Below the pieces are notes generated by a model. It was not told the origin of the DNA. It ran no database searches and saw only the letters and a list, made by a program, of their open reading frames with translations. A program made the translations under genes and the position numbers. From JBBDIM01 sp040880405 (GTDB lineage: Bacteria > Planctomycetota > Planctomycetia > Pirellulales > Pirellulaceae): a stretch of 20,269 nucleotides of DNA. This document shows, piece by piece, positions 1 to 6,040 of the stretch. The stretch covers positions 1-20,269 of the forward strand of contig JBBDIM010000132.1 in the NCBI GenBank assembly GCA_040880405.1, written 5' to 3'. Position 1 is the stretch's first letter; each line of letters begins with the position of its first letter.

Positions 1-264
1 CCGCGCGTTTCCCCAATCGGGGGTCCACAAGATACAGCGCTCACAAAGCCAAAAACGGGCTCGACACCACAACATGCACGACCCCCGAATGGGCCAGCCA
101 CCTGGCCGAGGGGCGGCCAAGAAAAAACCAGAAGAGGGGTAAAAGAGTCTCAATGGGGCGGCCCGGCAGGGGGAGCAAAGAAGCTCACCAATGGGGCCGT
201 CGGATGGGCTTCGCGTGGTCGCTTAAGATTGCTGGTTGGGTGGCTTGAATCGGCTCTCATGGTG
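1..264. other. Non-coding left edge of the window
   Basis: No convincing gene is seen here. Frame +1 happens to stay open from base 1 to the TGA at 292-294, but its translation is rich in Gly, Pro, Arg and Lys, shows no recognisable motif, and its stop falls inside a strong promoter -10 element, so I do not call it as a gene tail. A short perfect hairpin (GGCCAG/CTGGCC, 92-107) lacks a T-run. The stretch is best read as the intergenic region upstream of the secreted-protein gene at 339. Confidence 0.5.
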
Positions 265-292
265 TTAACAGTGAGCTGCGGTGGGCTACAAT
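265..292 (+). promoter_or_regulatory. Sigma70-like promoter for the 339-2737 genes
   Basis: TTAACA at 265-270 (5 of 6 matches to TTGACA) and TACAAT at 287-292 (5 of 6 to TATAAT) are separated by 16 bases. Transcription would begin near 299, giving a leader of about 40 bases before the ATG at 339. The in-frame ATG at 291 lies inside the -10 element and so is very unlikely to be the translation start. Confidence 0.55.
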
Positions 293-338
293 GAAAAGCT
301 TCTTCCAAATCCACTTGCGTTCAACCGAGGTGCGGGCG

Positions 339-1475
339 ATGAAGCAGGGCATAACGTCACTGGCAATAACGGCTTGGGTATTAGCAGTCACAGTAACCCA
401 GGGTGCCTCGGTCGAGGAATTAGCGACCGCGATCAAATCGGTCGATCGCGAAGCCGCGGGGCATCCGCAGGCGATGGCGGCAATCGCGGAACTGGGGCAG
501 CTTCATAGCGATCGCTTGCCGAAAATCCTGGAGCAATTCGACGGGGCCAATCCGTTGGCGGCCAACTGGTTGCGAGCGGGGGTAGAGATGGTCGCCGACA
601 AGGCGGTGAGCGAAGGGAAGTCGCTACCGGTTGCCAAACTGGTAACGCTGCTACGTGAGGATCAGCTCGATCCACGGGCCCGACTGGTCGCTTTTGAACT
701 TGTCGAGCGGGTCGCCCCGCAAAAGGCTTCCGCGCTGATTCCCGGGTTCGCGCAAGATCGCTCGCTGGAATTGCGGCGAATGGCCGTTGCCCAAAAGCTG
801 GCAGAAGCGGACAAACTTAGCAAGTCGGAAGCCAAAGACGAGGCAATCGCCACCTACCAGGCGGCACTCGATGCTTCCCGGGACGAGGATCAAGTTAAGG
901 TGGCCGCCAATCAGCTCAAGAAGTTGGGTGCCGAGGTCGACTTGCAAAAGCACTTCGGGCTGCTCGCCAATTGGCACATCGTCGCCCCCTTCGACTACGA
1001 CGGCGGTGAAGGATTCAATACCGCGTACGAACCGGAAAATCAGGTCGATCTACAGGCCACCTATAACGGGAAGAAGGTCAAAGAGGTCGAAGGCCCCGTT
1101 CAATGGAAGGAGTTTGTCGCCCAAGACGACCAAGCCTGGATCGATTTCAATGCAGCGTACGCTCCGGTGAAGGAAGTGGTTGGCTACGCGTACACAACGG
1201 TCGACTCGGCGAAAAATCAAACCGTGCAATTCCGCTGGGCCTCACTCAATGCCAACAAGGTGTGGGTCAACGGGGAAGAAGTGGCTGCGAATCGGGTTTA
1301 TCATGCCGGTTCCCAGTTCGACCAGTACCGGGCGATCGTCGATCTGAAAGAGGGCGAAAACCGCATCTTGGTGAAGGTGGTTCAAAACGACCAGACCCAG
1401 GATTGGACGAACATCTGGCGATTTCAACTTCGCATCTGCGATGCCCTGGGGACTCCGGTGCCGGGCATCAAGTAG
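339..1475 (+). CDS. Secreted protein with helical N-terminal half and beta-sandwich C-terminal domain
   Basis: I do not recognise a named family. The 378-residue product begins with a classical signal peptide (basic MKQG, hydrophobic core, likely cleavage after the Ala near residue 22). Residues about 24-185 are helix-rich and alanine/leucine-rich, reminiscent of HEAT or TPR-like solenoids. Residues about 195-378 read as beta-rich, with alternating strands and a WVNGEEV..NRVYHAG..DQYRAIVDLKEG pattern like jelly-roll/galactose-binding domains. It probably acts outside the cytoplasm, perhaps binding carbohydrate or protein. The start at 339 is chosen because GAGG (327-330) sits 8 bases upstream, the signal peptide begins there, and the upstream ATG at 291 lies within the promoter. 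A beta-propeller gene follows after 53 bases, so the two are probably co-transcribed. Confidence 0.8.
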   Translation: MKQGITSLAITAWVLAVTVTQGASVEELATAIKSVDREAAGHPQAMAAIAELGQLHSDRLPKILEQFDGANPLAANWLRAGVEMVADKAVSEGKSLPVAKLVTLLREDQLDPRARLVAFELVERVAPQKASALIPGFAQDRSLELRRMAVAQKLAEADKLSKSEAKDEAIATYQAALDASRDEDQVKVAANQLKKLGAEVDLQKHFGLLANWHIVAPFDYDGGEGFNTAYEPENQVDLQATYNGKKVKEVEGPVQWKEFVAQDDQAWIDFNAAYAPVKEVVGYAYTTVDSAKNQTVQFRWASLNANKVWVNGEEVAANRVYHAGSQFDQYRAIVDLKEGENRILVKVVQNDQTQDWTNIWRFQLRICDALGTPVPGIK

Positions 1476-1528
1476 CAGGCGTCGAGCGACACGTCTTCCA
1501 ATCCGCGAATCCACTCAAAGGAATTCTG

Positions 1529-2737
1529 ATGCGATATCCACTTGTGATCCTTGCCTTGATCCTAATCCCGGGAGTTGCTGGAGCCGATTGGCTGGAGTTC
1601 CGTGGTCCCAATGGTTCCGGCGCGGCACCCGAGGCAAAGCTGCCAACTGAGTGGTCCGCCGAGGGCAAAAACGTGGCCTGGAAAGCGGAACTTCCGGGCC
1701 GCGGTCCGGCCAGTCCGATTGTGGTGGGGGACCGTGTGATCGTAACCGGCAGCAGCGGCGCGACACAGCAGGTGATGCACGTGGTCTGTTTCGCAGTCTC
1801 TGACGGGAAGAAGTTGTGGGAACGTAAGTTTTGGGCCACCGGTCGCCCTTACTCCCATCAACAAAGCTCCAACGCGGCACCGACCCCGGTTAGTGATGGG
1901 GAGTCGGTCGTGGCCTTTTTCTCTTCCAACGATTTAGTCTGCCTCGACCTGGATGGCAACTTGAAGTGGTTTCGGGGCTTGGCCTACGACCATCCCAAGA
2001 CAGGCAATGATGTGGGCATGGCCTCGTCCCCGGTGATTGCCGACAACACGGTGATTTTGCAAGTCGAAAACCAAGGAGACTCATTCGCGACCGGGCTTGA
2101 TTTGTCGAACGGGGAGACTCGTTGGTTGATTCCGCGTCTGGAGCAGGCCAATTGGGCCTCGCCTGTGGTCATTCCGTCGAAAGAAGGGGCATCGTCGGTT
2201 GCGATTTTGCAAAATTCAAAAGGACTGGATGGGGTGGATGCCTATAGTGGCGAGGTATTGTGGACCATGAAAACGGGAGCTTCTACCATCTCCTCGTCCT
2301 CATCGACGCCCGATCAATTGTTCGTCCCGGCGGGTGGCTTGACGGTCCTAGATGTCAGCAATCCACGGGAAGAACCGCCCATCGCTTGGGAGGCCAATAA
2401 GCTGAGCCTTGGTTCGGTCAGTCCGGTACTGCATAACGGCAAGGTTTACACAATCAATCGAGTTGGCGTGTTGAATTGTGCCAATGCGGAGGATGGAGAG
2501 ATCGCCTGGAGCAGTCGGCTTAAGGGACCGTTCTGGGCATCGCCGGTACTCGCGGGTAAGTACTTGTACTGCGCTAGTTTCGAGGGAGTGGTCCAGGTGG
2601 TGGATGTCGAATCCAAAAAGGGAGAGATTGTGTCCACGATCGAGATGGGTGAACAAATCCAAGCGACGCCAGCGATTGCCGGGAATGCTCTCTACTTGCG
2701 AAGCGATACCCATCTATGGAAAATCGCGGCGGAGTAG
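1529..2737 (+). CDS. Secreted PQQ-like beta-propeller repeat protein
   Basis: The 402-residue product has a signal peptide (MRYPLVILALILIPGVAGA) followed directly by the W-x-E-FRGPNGSG motif that opens many planctomycete beta-propeller proteins. Repeated blades then follow with the pattern ASPIV..DRVIV, C.DL-G..KW, SSPVIADNTVI, G..LWT, SPVLHNGKVY, G.I.W and ASPVLAGKYLY, like BamB and PQQ-dependent dehydrogenase propellers. I see no PQQ-catalytic residues and no lipobox, so an extracytoplasmic binding or scaffold role is more likely than an enzyme. The open frame extends back to 1103, but that part overlaps the preceding gene. The start at 1529 is supported by the signal peptide and by AAAGGAA at 1517-1523, 5-6 bases upstream. 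It is likely in an operon with the preceding gene. Confidence 0.88.
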   Translation: MRYPLVILALILIPGVAGADWLEFRGPNGSGAAPEAKLPTEWSAEGKNVAWKAELPGRGPASPIVVGDRVIVTGSSGATQQVMHVVCFAVSDGKKLWERKFWATGRPYSHQQSSNAAPTPVSDGESVVAFFSSNDLVCLDLDGNLKWFRGLAYDHPKTGNDVGMASSPVIADNTVILQVENQGDSFATGLDLSNGETRWLIPRLEQANWASPVVIPSKEGASSVAILQNSKGLDGVDAYSGEVLWTMKTGASTISSSSSTPDQLFVPAGGLTVLDVSNPREEPPIAWEANKLSLGSVSPVLHNGKVYTINRVGVLNCANAEDGEIAWSSRLKGPFWASPVLAGKYLYCASFEGVVQVVDVESKKGEIVSTIEMGEQIQATPAIAGNALYLRSDTHLWKIAAE

Positions 2738-2768
2738 TTTCCGTTACGTGCGGACATTCATTTAAGCT

Positions 2769-2795
2769 GAAGCGAGCCAATCTCCGGCTCGCTTC
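2769..2795 (+). terminator. Terminator-like hairpin between the beta-propeller gene and aroA
   Basis: A perfect 10-bp stem, GAAGCGAGCC (2769-2778) pairing with GGCTCGCTTC (2786-2795), closes a 7-base loop. The T content after it is modest (GCTGTTGTTAA), so termination may be partial. It ends only 26 bases before the aroA start. Confidence 0.5.
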
Positions 2796-2821
2796 GCTGT
2801 TGTTAATGAGAGATTTAGCGA

Positions 2822-4114
2822 ATGCCAGATTCCGTCGAAGTGCAGCTATCCGGGCCGGTTGATGGCGTGATCCGCCCTCCTGGGTCGAAAAGCCTAACCA
2901 ACCGGGCCTTGGTTATCGCCGCGCTGGCTGAAGGAAAATCAACTCTGCGCGGAGCGCTGACCAGCGAAGATACCGAGGTCATGATCGAAAGCCTCCGTCG
3001 TCTCGGGATCGATATTATCCACGACATGGCAGACCATTGCTTAACCGTTGTGGGCTGCGGCGGAGAGTTTCCGGTTGACGACGCGGAGCTATTCATTGCG
3101 AACAGCGGGACATCCATGCGGTTTCTCACCGCGATGCTGAGTGTTGGTCAGGGACGCTTTCGACTCGACGGAGTGCCTCGAATGCGAGAGCGGCCCATTG
3201 GTGATTTGATCTTCGCACTGGAAAAGTTAGGTGCGGACATTAAGTCCGAAACAAACAACGGTTGCCCGCCGGTCGTCGTGGTGGCGACCGGTTTGAAAGG
3301 TGGAACCGCCACAATTGCGGGTAATATTAGCAGCCAGTATCTCAGTGGGCTTTTGATGGCCGCCCCGTATGCACGGTCACCGGTCACACTGGAGGTTGTT
3401 GGCGAGCTGGTTTCTCGGCCTTACGTGCGGATGACGACCGAAATCATGGGATCGTTCGGCCTCGAAGTGGAAGAAGTCGAACCGGATCATTTCAAGATTC
3501 CCGCCCCGAGTGTTTATCGAGCGTGTGACTACACGATCGAGCCGGATGCCTCGGCCGCTAGTTACTTTTGGGCAGCAGCGGCGATTACTGGTGGCCGGAT
3601 GACCGTGGAAGGCCTTTCTCGCAGTTCCCTTCAGGGAGACGTTGGGTTTTGCGAATGCCTCCGGAAGATGGGTTGCGAGGTGGAGTATCGGAACGATTCG
3701 ATTACTGTCGTGGGGGGCCAGCTACGCGGTATCAATGTTGACATGGCGGATATCAGTGACACCGTTCAAACTTTGGCGGCGGTCGCATTATTCGCGGAAG
3801 GAGCGACGACGGTGACCGGCGTCGCGCATAACCGCCATAAGGAGACTGATCGGATTAGTGATTTGGCACGCGAATTACGAAAATTGGGAGCAGAGGTCAC
3901 CGAGCTTTCCGATGGACTGACGATCACGCCGAGACCTCTTGGACCAGCAGCCGTTGACACTTACAACGATCACCGCATGGCAATGAGCCTCGCCTTAGTC
4001 GGACTAAAGGTGCGGGGGGTTGTCGTCAACAACCCAGGTTGCACTGTGAAGACCTATCCTCACTTCTTTGAGGACCTGCGATCCATCACGGTTTCCCCTC
4101 ATAGCCAAGATTAA
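2822..4114 (+). CDS. aroA: 3-phosphoshikimate 1-carboxyvinyltransferase (EPSP synthase)
   Basis: AroA transfers the enolpyruvyl group of PEP to shikimate 3-phosphate in the cytoplasm, the sixth step of the shikimate pathway to chorismate. The 430-residue length matches the family. Near the N-terminus PGSKSLTNRAL (residues 20-30) supplies the substrate-binding Lys23, Ser24 and Arg28. NSGTSMRFL is the PEP-site loop equivalent to NAGTAMRPL. RMRERPIGDL is the pattern of class I enzymes. SSQYLSGLLMAAP, SRPYVRMT, the DAS-ASYF segment, NxRHKETDRI and the C-terminal NDHRMAMS-LAL motif are all present, so the enzyme looks complete. The start is preceded by only a weak GAGAG. It stands alone, after a hairpin and before a convergent gene; chorismate is also the substrate of MqnA, encoded about 9 kb downstream. 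Confidence 0.96.
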   Translation: MPDSVEVQLSGPVDGVIRPPGSKSLTNRALVIAALAEGKSTLRGALTSEDTEVMIESLRRLGIDIIHDMADHCLTVVGCGGEFPVDDAELFIANSGTSMRFLTAMLSVGQGRFRLDGVPRMRERPIGDLIFALEKLGADIKSETNNGCPPVVVVATGLKGGTATIAGNISSQYLSGLLMAAPYARSPVTLEVVGELVSRPYVRMTTEIMGSFGLEVEEVEPDHFKIPAPSVYRACDYTIEPDASAASYFWAAAAITGGRMTVEGLSRSSLQGDVGFCECLRKMGCEVEYRNDSITVVGGQLRGINVDMADISDTVQTLAAVALFAEGATTVTGVAHNRHKETDRISDLARELRKLGAEVTELSDGLTITPRPLGPAAVDTYNDHRMAMSLALVGLKVRGVVVNNPGCTVKTYPHFFEDLRSITVSPHSQD

Positions 4115-4171
4115 TTCGGCTTGATCCCCTCGCAATACGCTAATTTGTATCGGGATGGGTGTGACAAGCCA

Positions 4172-4207
4172 GAAAAAAACCCGCTGCTGGATAAATCCAA
4201 CAGCGGG
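4172..4207 (-). terminator. Intrinsic terminator of the small zinc-ribbon gene
   Basis: Read on the minus strand, CCCGCTG/CAGCGGG forms a 7-bp stem (4180-4186 with 4201-4207). After one mismatch it is extended by TGGA/TCCA around a 4-base loop, and it is followed by seven T residues (complement of 4173-4179). It lies 38 bases past the stop codon of the zinc-ribbon gene. It could also help end aroA transcription from the other side, although no T-run exists on the plus strand. Confidence 0.75.
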
Positions 4208-4244
4208 AGGGGCATGATGGGGTGTCGCTCGTGGGCGGGGAATG

Positions 4245-4514
4245 TCAGTAAGTCTCACTGAGGGGATCGAAACCAAAATCCGGCGAGGAATTCGATTCCA
4301 ATGGAGAATTTGCCAGGAAGCGATCAGCTTGATTAAGGGCATCGTCGACTGGGTTTGCGGGAGCCATGGGCGGAGAGCCCAACGATGGATCCAGGGCCGT
4401 AAGCAATCCGCCGCAATGCTGGCAGACCACTTCCATCCCCAGATATTCCACTTTGACTTGCAAACGCCGGCCACATGTGGGGCACTGCTGTACAAAATTA
4501 GTAACCTTGCACAC
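4245..4514 (-). CDS. Small zinc-ribbon protein
   Basis: This 89-residue protein carries two CxxC pairs (Cys11/Cys14 and Cys31/Cys34, 16 residues between pairs) in the pattern CPTCGRRLxV..EYLG..V.CxHCGG, which should fold as a zinc ribbon. The rest (residues about 38-89) is Pro/Ser/Asp/Asn-rich and probably disordered. Such short CxxC proteins are common in planctomycetes; the function is unknown and could be protein or nucleic-acid binding. The frame can be opened at a GTG at 4532, but a near-perfect Shine-Dalgarno GGAAGGAG lies at 4530-4523, inside that extension, and sits 8 bases before the GTG at 4514, so 4514 is chosen. It is convergent with aroA, has its own terminator, and has a promoter-like element about 110 bases upstream. 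The same ribbon spacing occurs in the membrane protein at 12050-12835. Confidence 0.8.
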   Translation of the reverse strand: MCKVTNFVQQCPTCGRRLQVKVEYLGMEVVCQHCGGLLTALDPSLGSPPMAPANPVDDALNQADRFLANSPLESNSSPDFGFDPLSETY

Positions 4515-4522
4515 GACGGTAA

Positions 4523-4530
4523 CTCCTTCC
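4523..4530 (-). promoter_or_regulatory. Ribosome binding site that fixes the GTG start at 4514
   Basis: On the minus strand GGAAGGAG is followed by 8 bases and then GTG (4514-4512). This is the strongest Shine-Dalgarno near this gene and rules against the longer GTG start at 4532. Confidence 0.7.
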
Positions 4531-4621
4531 ACCGTGACTCATCGCTGAGAGTCTAAACGACTCATCGGGACATTCCGCCAGATTGTCTGGGGGCCCGACA
4601 CTGCCCGCCCCGTGATCCGAC

Positions 4622-4650
4622 ATTGTAGCGTGAATCACTGGATCTACAAT
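4622..4650. promoter_or_regulatory. Symmetric bidirectional promoter candidate
   Basis: ATTGTAG (4622-4628) and CTACAAT (4644-4650) form a perfect 7-bp inverted repeat around 15 bases. Because of this symmetry each strand reads TTGTAG, 16 bases, TACAAT: a moderate -35 (3 of 6) with a good -10 (5 of 6). The minus-strand reading would start near 4615, about 100 bases before the zinc-ribbon gene. The plus-strand reading would start near 4657, well upstream of the small ORF at 4944. It could instead be, or also be, an operator for a dimeric regulator. Confidence 0.45.
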
Positions 4651-4704
4651 CACCAAATCCATTAAAGTAGAGGGCCAAGCCGTTATTTGTGCACAATGGT
4701 AATT

Positions 4705-4723
4705 GATCGGTCATTGACTGATC
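4705..4723. repeat. Imperfect inverted repeat (operator-like)
   Basis: GATCGGTCA and TGACTGATC form 9-base arms around a single central base with one mismatch (G opposite T). Its size and place between divergent genes suit a repressor or activator site, but nothing identifies a regulator. Confidence 0.3.
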
Positions 4724-4943
4724 CCTGAATGGGTTCACATGTCCTCTGTGGCTGGCAAATTAACATTCCATTACACAATTATTTACTCAAAAAACCATTC
4801 TTGTGGGGATTAGTGCCACCAGGGGAGGGTTGGGGGGCTACGGTTTTAGAGATGGCCAAATTTGGAAGCTCTGCGGTGACAAAATGGATCTTCAGCCATC
4901 TGATTGCGGTAAGCCCTCGGTAATTTTGCGGGAAATTCCACTC

Positions 4944-5123
4944 ATGCGATTGGGGATGATTTTTCTGATGATCTCCGGTGCGATCGCCGCGGACGCTAGC
5001 CCGCCACTTGAATGGGGTCTAGTTGCTGAAGTCAAACAGCGGCTGATGAGATTATCACCGGAGCAGTGCGATCGAATTTACACCGTGGAAGGTCTGCTGG
5101 CCGCGATTAGAGACGCCCCTTGA
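4944..5123 (+). CDS. Tiny predicted secreted protein
   Basis: The 59-residue product starts with a good signal peptide (MRLGMIFLMISGAIAADA, likely cleavage after AIA or ADA). It leaves a mature peptide of about 41 residues with a helix-prone segment (LVAEVKQRLMRLSPEQCDRIYTV) and a single cysteine. I do not recognise a family. The open frame extends upstream to 4803, but that part is glycine-rich and not protein-like; the ATG at 4944 starts exactly at the signal peptide. The upstream GCGGGA at 4929-4934 is a weak ribosome site about 9 bases away. The gene ends 7 bases from the convergent cyclophilin stop codon. Its size leaves real doubt. Confidence 0.5.
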   Translation: MRLGMIFLMISGAIAADASPPLEWGLVAEVKQRLMRLSPEQCDRIYTVEGLLAAIRDAP

Positions 5124-5130
5124 ATGCCAC

Positions 5131-5877
5131 CTATTTGATTCGCTTCGCTGAATGAATTACGACGGGCTCCACTGGTATATTGACGAATTGATCTCTCGAG
5201 GTCACCGGTACTGAGGCGATGGCATCTACGACATTCATGCCTTCGATCACTTCTCCAAACACGCAGTAGCCATAATCGGCCGATTCTTCCCGCGCGATGT
5301 GATCCAGTGCCGGATTGTCAGCACAATTGATGAAAAACTGGCTGGTCGAACTGTGGATGTACTCGGGATCGCGAGACATCGCGATAGTTCCTCGCTTGTT
5401 GGTTAATCCGTTGGTCGCTTCGTTTTGGATCTCACTGCGAGGTTCTCTCGGTTTAAGTTCCGCGTCGAACAAACCAGCCAGGATCATCCCCCCCGGTTGG
5501 ACATAGTGGAAGATCACCCCGTCATAGTAGTCACGCTCCACATAGGACGATAGAAAGTTATGAACCGTGGCGGGTGCCTTGTTGGCATCAAGTCGCAGCC
5601 GAATGTCTCCCAGTGATGTGCTGATCAATACCTCGGGATAGGCTTCCGCACGGGATCGTTCGCGGATTCTGGTATTGGCGTCCTCGGCTCGGTAGCTGGT
5701 GGAGACAGTTAACTTATCTTCCTCCAAACCACTCGAATTGGTCGAGGATTTCGAACTAGAAATGTTGGCGTCCGGTAGAGAGGTGTCGGAAGAACTACAT
5801 CCGGCAGTAAAAATCATCGCTAGCGGGGCGATTAGGTATAGGAGAGTGATCGACAAAATGCGGGATTGTGAATGCAT
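5131..5877 (-). CDS. Cyclophilin-type lipoprotein with altered active site
   Basis: This 248-residue protein has a lipoprotein signal (hydrophobic LSITLLYLIAPLAMIF, lipobox FTAGC with Cys27), a Ser/Asn/Asp-rich linker to about residue 75, and a cyclophilin domain at residues about 82-247. The domain follows periplasmic PpiA closely: VLISTSLGDIRLRLD, KAPATVHNF, NEATNGL-NKRGTIAMSR, TSQFFINCADNPALDH, DYGYCVFGEVIEGM-VVD. Cyclophilins catalyse prolyl cis-trans isomerisation, but here the catalytic FHR(V/I)xPGFMxQGG segment reads FHYVQPGGMILAG. The catalytic Arg is Tyr125, the pocket Phe is Gly130 and the Gln is Leu133. It may therefore be a weak isomerase or a peptide-binding chaperone. The start at 5877 is fixed by GGAGGC (5890-5885), 7 bases upstream; the frame also opens at 5910. 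It lies 158 bases after the GT-C gene, on the same strand. Confidence 0.88.
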   Translation of the reverse strand: MHSQSRILSITLLYLIAPLAMIFTAGCSSSDTSLPDANISSSKSSTNSSGLEEDKLTVSTSYRAEDANTRIRERSRAEAYPEVLISTSLGDIRLRLDANKAPATVHNFLSSYVERDYYDGVIFHYVQPGGMILAGLFDAELKPREPRSEIQNEATNGLTNKRGTIAMSRDPEYIHSSTSQFFINCADNPALDHIAREESADYGYCVFGEVIEGMNVVDAIASVPVTSRDQFVNIPVEPVVIHSAKRIK

Positions 5878-5884
5878 CTGACAC

Positions 5885-5890
5885 GCCTCC
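5885..5890 (-). promoter_or_regulatory. Ribosome binding site that fixes the cyclophilin start
   Basis: GGAGGC on the minus strand lies 7 bases before the ATG at 5877. The longer frame from 5910 would place this site inside the coding region and spoil the lipoprotein signal peptide. Confidence 0.75.
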
Positions 5891-5983
5891 ATGCGTGGCA
5901 AAACGAGCAAGAACTAATCATTTTATTGGGGCCGCTCCAGTTCATTACGTGGGTCGCGTAAGAACCGACTTGAAGTTTCCGTG

Positions 5984-5995
5984 ATTTCCGGAAAT
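5984..5995. repeat. Perfect 12-bp palindrome upstream of the cyclophilin gene
   Basis: ATTTCCGGAAAT is a perfect palindrome about 107 bases before the cyclophilin start. It could be a regulator site. The function is not visible. Confidence 0.3.
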
Positions 5996-6017
5996 TTCAC
6001 AACCTTAATTTTCGCGA

Positions 6018-6040
6018 ATTGATCGATCATATCGATCAAT
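6018..6040. repeat. Perfect inverted repeat over the GT-C stop codon
   Basis: ATTGATCGAT (6018-6027) and ATCGATCAAT (6031-6040) are perfect 10-bp arms around CAT. The repeat encodes the last residues and the stop of the GT-C gene. No T-run follows on the minus strand, so it is not a classical terminator. It may be an RNA-stabilising 3' hairpin or a protein-binding site for the next gene. Confidence 0.4.

Larger units (their letters stand above)
4515..4943. other. Divergent intergenic region
   Basis: About 430 bases separate the zinc-ribbon gene (minus) and the small secreted ORF (plus). It holds the symmetric promoter-like repeat at 4622-4650, an imperfect inverted repeat at 4705-4723, the leader of the zinc-ribbon gene, and AT-rich sequence at about 4755-4800. 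No tRNA, conserved RNA or recognisable protein is visible. Open frames within it (such as 4729-4923) look like chance. Confidence 0.5.

Noticed and set aside
92..107. GGCCAG/CTGGCC hairpin as a terminator
   Set aside because: It has no T-run on either side and only 6 bp in a GC-rich stretch.
1..294. Frame +1 open from the window edge to a TGA at 292-294, possibly the end of an upstream gene
   Set aside because: The translation is low-complexity Gly/Pro/Arg/Lys with no motif, and it runs through the promoter of the next gene; it looks like a chance open frame in GC-rich DNA.
291..338. Upstream ATG at 291 as the start of the first secreted protein
   Set aside because: It lies inside the -10 TACAAT, has no ribosome site and would put 16 residues ahead of a normal signal peptide.
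1103..1528. N-terminal extension of the beta-propeller gene
   Set aside because: It overlaps the preceding gene in another frame; the signal peptide and ribosome site place the start at 1529.
4004..4495. 163-residue minus-strand frame over the end of aroA
   Set aside because: It is antisense to aroA and out of frame with the zinc-ribbon gene; no family features.
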